A DNA stretch of 12,500 nucleotides from Neocallimastix lanati (nom. inval.) (Eukaryota > Neocallimastigomycota > Neocallimastigomycetes > Neocallimastigales > Neocallimastigaceae): contig JACVTC010000052.1 of the NCBI GenBank assembly GCA_016946835.1, positions 1,032,501 through 1,045,000 of the forward strand, in the 5' to 3' direction. A program made the position numbers and the translations under genes. Below the pieces are notes generated by a model, which did not search any database, was not told the origin of the DNA, and saw only the letters and a program-made list of their open reading frames with translations. Positions 6,611 through 12,500 of the stretch are shown here, piece after piece; the stretch's first letter is position 1; each line of letters begins with the position of its first letter.

Positions 6611-8116
6611 ATGCCAAGACCTGCTAGAAATAATAATTCTCGTCTTATAGATATCACCAATGATATCTTACCCAAAGGGATTCAATTCAACTACTCGGAA
6701 AACTTCAACAATGTATGTGAACTATCTCTAGAAAATTTCCAATATTGGAGGACCAATATCCTATATCTACTTACTATCAATAATTTAGAAGAATATATTA
6801 GTTCCCCTGTTGTGAAGAAACTTAAAAGGCGCGATATCACGGACAATATAGAAAACTATATAATAGACAATTTTGATGGGTCCTTAGTGTATGCTCCAAA
6901 CACTACTAAGGAGGACATAAAGAAAGATATTCTCGTCAAGTGGATCATTACCAACAGCCTCGGCGAGAAAACAAAAGCACTACTTAAGAGTCACAACAAA
7001 ACCGCCTACCAAATGTGGCAATTTCTTCAAGAGTCTTTCACTTTAGGCGTTGAACATAAAAAGATGATCCTAAAACAAAAACTAAATTTATTAAAGTTCA
7101 ATATGGAGGATGACATTCATATTTTTATCGCAAACCTCCAAAACATGATAGAGGAATTAGAGAATATAGATTCCACAATGGCAGACAATGTAAAGGTAGG
7201 AATCTTAGCCAGGGCCCTTCCAGAAGATTTAAAATGGATCAATGTCTTTCAGTTTAATAATAATTGGAAAGAATGCTGTGCCTATGTGAAAAGACTGATT
7301 CCGGATATCGTATATTCGAGGTTAAAAGAAAAAGAGATACTAGAATTAAAGCCAAAAAACGTTTTCAACCTTCAAACCAGGAACAACCATATCCATAATA
7401 AATTAAACCACAAATTAAGACGAAGAAGGAATGGAAGATGCTTTCTTTGTGGAAAATACGGCCATTATCAAAAAGAGTGTTTCAAAAACAAAAGAAATAA
7501 AACTAAAAGGTTTGGTAAAAATAAATTAAACAAAAACAAAGAGGGAAAATGTAATCCTAACCCTTCAAGCAACAAACCAGTATATTCAATAGATGCTTCT
7601 AATAATTACAAAGATAATTATCAAGAGGATTTTATAAAAGATTATAACTCGGAAAGTGCAATAGAAATTAATAGCATCGAGACTGATAATAATTACAACA
7701 AATTAACACGAGGAATAAATAATAACAATTTCATGATTTGGATTCTCGATTCTGGTGCTTCAATAAGCACTACCAATGATATTAATTCCCTTATCAACCT
7801 CAAAAAGTGCAACACAAATATTATACTTGCCGATGGAAAAGAAATACGTTCAAGTTATATTGGAGACTTTGTTGGTTACATAGACGAACATAAATTTATC
7901 CTAAAGGATGTTTTTTACTCCAAATTTATCAAAAGAAACCTAATATCAATAAATCAATTGATTAAACAAAATTACAAAATAATATTCAACAACAATAATA
8001 ATTCAACTCAAGCTATCATTTATAATGAAGATGGAAAAAGAATTTATAATTCAATATCGGACAACAAAAACATTTTTAAAGTTTTTATCTCAAAAAACCC
8101 ATCTAAATTTACATAA
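6611..8116 (+). CDS. gag: Gag and aspartic protease of copia element 2
   Basis: The frame encodes 501 residues from the ATG in AAAATGCC. Residues about 25-240 form the copia-type Gag capsid region, with the diagnostic NFQYWRTNILYLL near 38-54 and a helical WQFLQESF segment. A basic stretch leads to a zinc knuckle, C-X2-C-X4-H-X4-C at Cys277, Cys280, His285 and Cys290, which binds RNA in virus-like particles. After a Lys/Asn-rich linker comes the protease: WILDSGAS with catalytic Asp380, then ILADGKEI and the copia-typical VFYSKFIKRNLISINQLI. The protease would cleave the polyprotein. The frame stops at TAA (8114-8116) between protease and integrase; the integrase frame is the same, so this is either a point mutation or a readthrough site. 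Confidence 0.92.
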   Translation: MPRPARNNNSRLIDITNDILPKGIQFNYSENFNNVCELSLENFQYWRTNILYLLTINNLEEYISSPVVKKLKRRDITDNIENYIIDNFDGSLVYAPNTTKEDIKKDILVKWIITNSLGEKTKALLKSHNKTAYQMWQFLQESFTLGVEHKKMILKQKLNLLKFNMEDDIHIFIANLQNMIEELENIDSTMADNVKVGILARALPEDLKWINVFQFNNNWKECCAYVKRLIPDIVYSRLKEKEILELKPKNVFNLQTRNNHIHNKLNHKLRRRRNGRCFLCGKYGHYQKECFKNKRNKTKRFGKNKLNKNKEGKCNPNPSSNKPVYSIDASNNYKDNYQEDFIKDYNSESAIEINSIETDNNYNKLTRGINNNNFMIWILDSGASISTTNDINSLINLKKCNTNIILADGKEIRSSYIGDFVGYIDEHKFILKDVFYSKFIKRNLISINQLIKQNYKIIFNNNNNSTQAIIYNEDGKRIYNSISDNKNIFKVFISKNPSKFT

Positions 8117-9397
8117 GATAATCAAAACAATAAATATGAAATCAACAAAGTGAAAATCAACAATTATAAAATGATGAACCTGTGGCATAGACGTCTTGGC
8201 CACTATGATATTTCAAAAATTAAAGACAAATTAAGCAACATCAACATTAAAAATAACAAATGTTCCATTTGCATTAATTCAAAAATGAAAAATAAACCCT
8301 ACAAACTTTCAACTAATAAACCTAATCAAATATTTGATCTAATACATTTAGATTTGGTTGGTCCGATCACACCCTCTATTAACAATAATAAATATTTTCT
8401 ATCTATCCTTGATGATTTTTCTCTCTTCGCATGGGTTATATTTTCTGAAAATAAAACAGACATATTCAACAAATTTATTGTCTGGCACATCAACATATAT
8501 AATACATTTAATATTAACGTCAAATCAATCAAGTCAGATAATGGTGAAGAATTTAGCAATACTAATTTCCAAACATTTTGTCAAGAGAATGGAATAATCC
8601 ATAACTTCACAGTTCCATATAATCCTTCCCAAAATGGAAAAGTCGAAAGACTTAACGGTATCCTTATCTCTTCTGCAAAAGCTCTGTTAAATGAAGCGAA
8701 ACTTAGTCGCCATTTTTGGGAGTACGCAGTAGATACAGCTAACTTTATCCATAATAGACTCCATCATCAAGGCAATGAAAACAAAGTCCCTTACGAGATA
8801 CTTTACAAAAAATCCGTTAATTATAATATATTTCGTGTTTTTGGATGCCGTGTGTACTTTTATGTTCCAAAAGAACTTCGATCGAAATTCGACAACAACG
8901 CCCATCCTGGTGTCTTTATTGGTTACTGCAATAATACTAATGCATATAAAATTTTCGATTTAGTATATAACAAAATTGTTACCGCCCGTACTGTTGAATT
9001 CATGGAAAACGAACCCGGAAATCTGTTTTTATATTACTTCCCTACCAATAACGAATTCAGAGAAAGCAGTCATATAAAATTTTTAAAACAATATCCACAT
9101 AGCAATCAATCAATTTACTTAGATAATAAATCGGATATTAATATAAAATCAAAAGAAAATAAAATGAATAACAACATAGCAAATAATAATCAAATTTTTC
9201 ACATACCTGACAATACAAGAAATAATAATATGAATAATAATATTAGCAACAATATTAACAATAAACCAAAAATAATGCCAAAAATAATACCAACAATAAT
9301 ACCAACAATAATATCAATAACATTATCAACAACGACGACAGTAACATATACATTAATATTGACAACAAAAATAATTACAATAATAAAAGAAAATTAA
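8117..9397 (+). CDS. pol: Integrase of copia element 2
   Basis: The frame continues in phase with Gag-protease after the TAA. It has a GTG at 8150 and the first ATG at 8171, but it is normally part of the polyprotein. Numbered from 8150, the zinc-binding domain is H13-X4-H18 (WHRRLGH) and C38-X2-C41. The catalytic triad is Asp68 (HLDLVGP), Asp130 (KSDNGEEF) and Glu166 (NGKVERLNG), with the classic 35-residue Asp-Glu spacing. FRVFGCRVY and FIGYCNNTNAYKIFD mark the C-terminal copia region. All catalytic residues are present, so the domain itself looks intact. An Asn-rich linker follows, where the frame is lost: after about 9265 this frame reads Ile/Thr/Pro and ends at 9397, while the Asn-rich coding continues one frame over. 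Confidence 0.92.
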   Translation, partial: DNQNNKYEINKVKINNYKMMNLWHRRLGHYDISKIKDKLSNINIKNNKCSICINSKMKNKPYKLSTNKPNQIFDLIHLDLVGPITPSINNNKYFLSILDDFSLFAWVIFSENKTDIFNKFIVWHINIYNTFNINVKSIKSDNGEEFSNTNFQTFCQENGIIHNFTVPYNPSQNGKVERLNGILISSAKALLNEAKLSRHFWEYAVDTANFIHNRLHHQGNENKVPYEILYKKSVNYNIFRVFGCRVYFYVPKELRSKFDNNAHPGVFIGYCNNTNAYKIFDLVYNKIVTARTVEFMENEPGNLFLYYFPTNNEFRESSHIKFLKQYPHSNQSIYLDNKSDINIKSKENKMNNNIANNNQIFHIPDNTRNNNMNNNISNNINNKPKIMPKIIPTIIPTIISITLSTTTTVTYTLILTTKIITIIKEN

Positions 9398-10050
9398 ATA
9401 AACAAAATAATACAATAATAAAACGAAAAAAGATTAACAATACGAAAACATCAAACTCAAAAACAAATAATCTAGTTGAACCATACAATTATAGAGATAT
9501 ATTCAAATTAAACGATAAAATACAATGGTTAAATTCGGTAAAAGAAGAACTAAACAATATGAGAAAACTTAATGTTTATACAATAGTAAAATCAGTACCC
9601 AATGGATCCAACGTTATTTCATCACGTTGGGTTTTCAAATATAAGAGAGATCCAAATGGCAACATAACAAAGAGAAAGGCTAGACTCGTCGCTAAAGGAT
9701 ATACTCAAGAATACGGAGTGGATTATAAGGAAACCTTCGCTCCAACTCTCAAACAAGACACAATCCGAATAATAACCGTGTTAGCCGTACAAAACAATTT
9801 TAATATTAAACAAATCGATATTAATTCAGCGTATCTAAATGCACCATTAAAAGAAGTTATCTACATGAAGACCCCCGAAGGAGATCCCTTATACGGCAAG
9901 TCATTCTGGAAATTAAACAAGGCTCTTTACGGCTTGAAACAGGCTGGTAAAGAGTGGAATGATAAACTAAATTCAGAACTTATAAAAATTGAATTCAAGA
10001 AACTTAAAAGTGAACCATGTGTATATGTCAAAATAAATGAAAGAAACTAA
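9265..10050 (+). pseudogene. pol: Reverse transcriptase of copia element 2, N-terminal part
   Basis: This frame is displaced from the integrase frame and opens after a TAA at 9262-9264. It starts in the Asn-rich linker (runs of AAT and AAC codons), then reads into NYRDIFKLNDKIQWLNSVKEEL, SRWVFKYKR, KARLVAKGYTQEYGVDYKETF, IDINSAYLNAPLKE and ALYGLKQAGKEWNDKLN. These are the fingers and first palm motifs of copia reverse transcriptase, including the Asp of the first metal-binding motif. A single-base insertion or equivalent in the AAT-rich stretch explains the shift. The frame ends at TAA, 10048-10050, just ahead of the YVDD motif, and homology continues in phase beyond it. The ATG at 9559 is internal. 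Confidence 0.9.
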
Positions 10051-10995
10051 ATTGTATGTATATTATCTGTTTACGTTGACGATATACTTATAGCAGGTAC
10101 AAATAAAGATATTGATAATGTTAAAAATTCAATTAAAGAAAAATTTAATATAAAGGACATTGGAGACGTTGAATTCGTCATTGGTATTAAATTCACTAAA
10201 ATATTAAATGGATACATTCTACATCAGTCTAGATATATAAATGATATTTTTAACAAATATAACATCAGTTCCCTCCTACCAACAAAGAACCTAATCCCAA
10301 TTGAAAATCCAGAATTAAGAAATAAACCTTTCGATGAAACAAAATATAGAAGTGCAGTCGGGAGCTTATTATATTTAGCAATCTGTACGCGTCCTGATAT
10401 ATTATTTGCAGTCAGTAAAGCTTCTAGGAAGTCCAGTAAACCAACATTGGAAGATTGGAGCAATGTGATAAGAATATTTAGATATTTAAAATACACAAGG
10501 AATTATGGAATTAAAATTGAAAAAGGAATGAGTTTAAAAGTTTATGTAGACGCCGACTATGCTGGTGATCCTGGCACAAGAAAATCAACATCTGGTTTTC
10601 TTATAATGATGGGAAACACTCCAACAAGTTGGTTCTCAAAGTTACAACATTGTGTTTCCACTTCTACAACAGAAGCGGAATATTACAGCTTAAGTGAATG
10701 TGCAAAGCACACACTTTGGTATAGAAACTTTTTAAATGAACTAAATATAAAATCAAACAACATCACAATTTATGTAGACAACAAAGCAACAATTTACAAT
10801 AGTGAAAATCAATCAATCAATCCAAAATCAAAACACATAGATATCCGATACCACCATGTCAGAGATTTAGTTAATAAACAACTAATAAAACTAAAATATA
10901 TTAAATCCAAAGATAACTTAGCAGATGGGTTTACTAAATATTTAAACAACACTCTTATGAATAAATTTAGAGACTCTATATTATCGAAATATTAA
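10051..10995 (+). pseudogene. pol: Reverse transcriptase catalytic core and RNase H of copia element 2
   Basis: In phase with the preceding segment, this part starts at the second catalytic motif, SVYVDDILIAG (YVDD at 10072-10083). It runs through KDIGDVEFVIGIKF, YRSAVGSLLYLAICTRPDILF and LEDWSNVIRIFRYLK into RNase H. The four RNase H acidic residues are visible: Asp in YVDADYAGD (10549-10551), Glu in TEAEYYSLSE (10672-10674), Asp in YVDNKA (10777-10779) and Asp in KHIDIRYHH (10840-10842). The end LADGFTKYLNN is typical for copia. Stop at 10993-10995. Without readthrough of the TAA at 10048-10050 this half is not made; the ATG at 10447 would give only RNase H. Confidence 0.9.
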
Positions 10996-11127
10996 TAAGA
11001 ATTTTTTTTTTGTTCATTTTTGAGTTTTTTTTTTTTTAAAAAAGGTTTCATCATATTCTTTAAGTGAATGTTTAAAATATAACTTTTTTTTTTTCTTATT
11101 ATTAAGTTTTTTTTTAGTTAGATTTTT
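10996..11127 (+). other. 3' untranslated region of element 2
   Basis: It holds T homopolymer runs (8-14 bases) with short A-rich breaks and no gene. Confidence 0.7.
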
Positions 11128-11134
11128 GGGAGAA
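11128..11134 (+). promoter_or_regulatory. Polypurine tract of element 2
   Basis: GGGAGAA directly precedes the TGTTAAAA start of the 3' LTR, after a T-rich run (GATTTTT). This is the expected plus-strand primer site. Confidence 0.8.
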
Positions 11135-11402
11135 TGTTAAAAATAATGATTCGTCATACAATAAATAAATTATGATAAAATATAAATTAATATAAATAAT
11201 GAAATAATTTCATTGTATAAAAAAAGTATAAATACAAAAGGATATATTTTGTTTTTGAAAAACATAGATATAACCATAATAATATATATAAAAAATAGAA
11301 TGCAATAATAAAATATATTAAATAAAAAAACATGTCTTTAACAAAACTCTTAAATATCTTTTTAATAAAAATTGAGTGTCATCTAATTTTGTTCTTTTAA
11401 CA
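11135..11402 (+). repeat. 3' LTR of element 2 (268 bp)
   Basis: Same length as the 5' LTR with six substitutions, same TGTTAAAA...TTTTAACA ends, TATA box at 11227-11234. The LTR could drive transcription into the satellite to its right. Confidence 0.95.
11227..11234 (+). promoter_or_regulatory. TATA box in the 3' LTR
   Basis: TATAAATA is identical to the 5' LTR copy in sequence and position. Confidence 0.5.
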
Positions 11403-11407
11403 AATAA
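11403..11407. repeat. Target-site duplication of element 2, right
   Basis: AATAA directly follows the 3' LTR and equals 5233-5237. Confidence 0.7.
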
Positions 11408-12500
11408 AATATAATATAATATAATATAATAAATAGTAGAATATTAAATATGAAGTACAGATTGAATAAAATAAAATAAAATAAAATAAAATAAAATAAT
11501 AAGTAGAATATTAAATATGAAGTACAGATTGAATAAAATAAAATAAAATAAAATAAAATAATAAGTAGAATATTAAATATGAAGTACAGATTGAATAAAA
11601 TAAAATAAAATAAAATAAAATAAAATAAAATAAAATAAAATAAAATAAAATAAAATAAAATAAAATAAAATAAAATAAAATAAAATAAAATAAAATAAAA
11701 TAAAATAAAATAAAATAAAATAAAATAAAATAAAATAAAATAAAATAAAATAAAATAAAATAAAATAAAATAAAATAAAATAAAATAAAATAAAATAAAA
11801 TAAAATAAAATAAAATAAAATAAAATAAAATAAAATAAAATAAAATAAAATAAAATAAAATAAAATAAAATAAAATAAAATAAAATAAAATAAAATAAAA
11901 TAAAATAAAATAAAATAAAATAAAATAAATAGTTGAAATATAAATATAAAGTACAGATTGAATAAAATAAAATAAAATAAAATAAAATAAAATAAAATAA
12001 AATAAAATAAAATAAAATAAAATAAAATAAAATAAAATAAAATAAAATAAAATAAAATAAAATAAAATAAAATAAAATAAAATAAAATAAAATAAAATAA
12101 AATAAAATAAAATAAAATAAAATAAATAAAATAAAATAAAATAAAATAAAATAAAATAAAATAAAATAAAATAAAATAAAATAAAATAAAATAAAATAAA
12201 ATAAAATAAAATAAAATAAAATAAAATAAAATAAAATAAAATAAAATGAAATAAAATAAAATAAAATAAAATAAAATAAAATAAAATAAAATAAAATAAA
12301 ATAAAATAAAATAAAATAAAATAAAATAAAATAAAATAAAATAAAATAAAATAAAATAAATAGTTGAAATATAAATATAAAGTACAGATTGAATAAAATA
12401 AAATAAAATAAAATAAAATAAAATAAAATAACAAGTAGAATATTAAATATGAAGTACAGATTGAATAAAATAAAATAAAATAAAATAAAATAACAAGTAG
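11408..12500. repeat. Compound satellite: AAAAT arrays with 30-bp spacers
   Basis: After a short ATAAT-like run, a 30-bp spacer (AGTAGAATATTAAA...GTACAGATTG) occurs at 11435-11464, 11502-11531, 11564-11593 and 12434-12463. A variant (AGTTGAAATATAAA...GTACAGATTG) is at 11931-11960 and 12362-12391. A seventh copy starts at 12496 and leaves the window. Between spacers lie AAAAT arrays of 37, 32, 337, 401, 42 and 32 bp. The two long arrays are nearly perfect; seen faults are a one-base loss near 12125 and an A-to-G at 12248. The complement is a 307-codon open frame, which is an artefact of a stop-free pentamer. Confidence 0.92.

Larger units (their letters stand above)
5238..11402 (+). mobile_element. 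Ty1/copia element 2, full-length but mutated
   Basis: The element is 6,165 bp. Order: 5' LTR, internal tRNA-Lys primer site, leader with hairpins, Gag, protease, integrase, reverse transcriptase, RNase H, polypurine tract, 3' LTR. Integrase ahead of reverse transcriptase defines the copia order. LTRs differ at 6 of 268 positions without indels. Three lesions interrupt gag-pol: TAA at 8114-8116, a frameshift near 9265 and TAA at 10048-10050. It landed in the 3' LTR of element 1, so it is younger. Confidence 0.95.

Noticed and set aside
8326-8963. Overlapping short frames on both strands within the integrase
   Set aside because: They are shadows of a strongly supported integrase frame with all catalytic residues.
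8114-10050. Alternative genetic code with TAA as Gln (ciliate-like)
   Set aside because: CAA and CAG are used as Gln in the same frames. TAA ends pol at the expected place in both elements, and most internal TAA codons replace Tyr or Leu rather than Gln.
10224-10496. Minus-strand 90-codon frame inside the reverse transcriptase
   Set aside because: It lies opposite a conserved reverse transcriptase segment and shows no independent signal.
11511-12434. Minus-strand open frame of 307 codons (Phe/Tyr/Ile/Leu repeat)
   Set aside because: It is translation of AAAAT pentamers, which lack stops in any frame of the complement. It is not a membrane protein gene.
11435-12500. CRISPR-like array of 30-bp repeats
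   Set aside because: The intervals are AAAAT microsatellite of 32-401 bp and not unique spacers, and the window is eukaryotic.

Overview
This is an extremely A+T-rich eukaryotic window dominated by transposon remains. Intergenic DNA is close to pure A/T, while old coding stretches keep more G/C. I infer an anaerobic gut fungus (Neocallimastigomycota). The reasons are the base composition, asparagine-rich protein linkers, long AT microsatellites, a secreted leucine-rich-repeat-type gene start, and Ty1/copia and MULE transposase families resembling those I associate with these fungi. This placement was not checked by any search. The host-type gene content is small: only the 5' end of one secreted-protein gene (1-231, minus strand) runs off the left edge.

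Left part (232-3078). A 1,064-bp element (663-1726) has diverged terminal inverted repeats and a 9-bp direct repeat at its edges, which suggests a non-autonomous Mutator-like (MULE) element. It carries a (TATAAAA)n array. Beyond AT-rich filler, a decayed MULE transposase (2185-3078, minus strand) keeps its three catalytic acidic positions but has stops and frameshifts.

Middle (about 3079-5237). This is copia element 1, broken at its 5' end. It holds reverse transcriptase and RNase H, a polypurine tract and the first 82 bp of its 3' LTR. The reading frame is split by a 694-bp solo LTR from another family (3894-4587), with an 8-bp terminal inverted repeat and the 5-bp target duplication GGAAC.

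Right part (5238-11402). Copia element 2 is structurally complete and inserted into the LTR of element 1. It has two 268-bp LTRs (6 differences), the target duplication AATAA, and a primer-binding site that matches the inside of tRNA-Lys(CUU). It also has a 1.1-kb leader with repeated small hairpins, Gag with a CCHC knuckle, aspartic protease, integrase, reverse transcriptase, RNase H and a polypurine tract. Two in-frame TAA codons and one frameshift interrupt gag-pol, so this copy is probably inactive.

Right edge (11403-12500). A compound satellite consists of AAAAT arrays of very different lengths separated by a conserved 30-bp spacer.

Order of events: the MULE and element 1 fragments are oldest. 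The solo LTR and element 2 came later, each landing in element 1. The most informative novel signals are the internal tRNA-Lys primer site, the leader hairpins and the TIR element. I saw no CRISPR array, tRNA or rRNA gene, or bacterial-type system.
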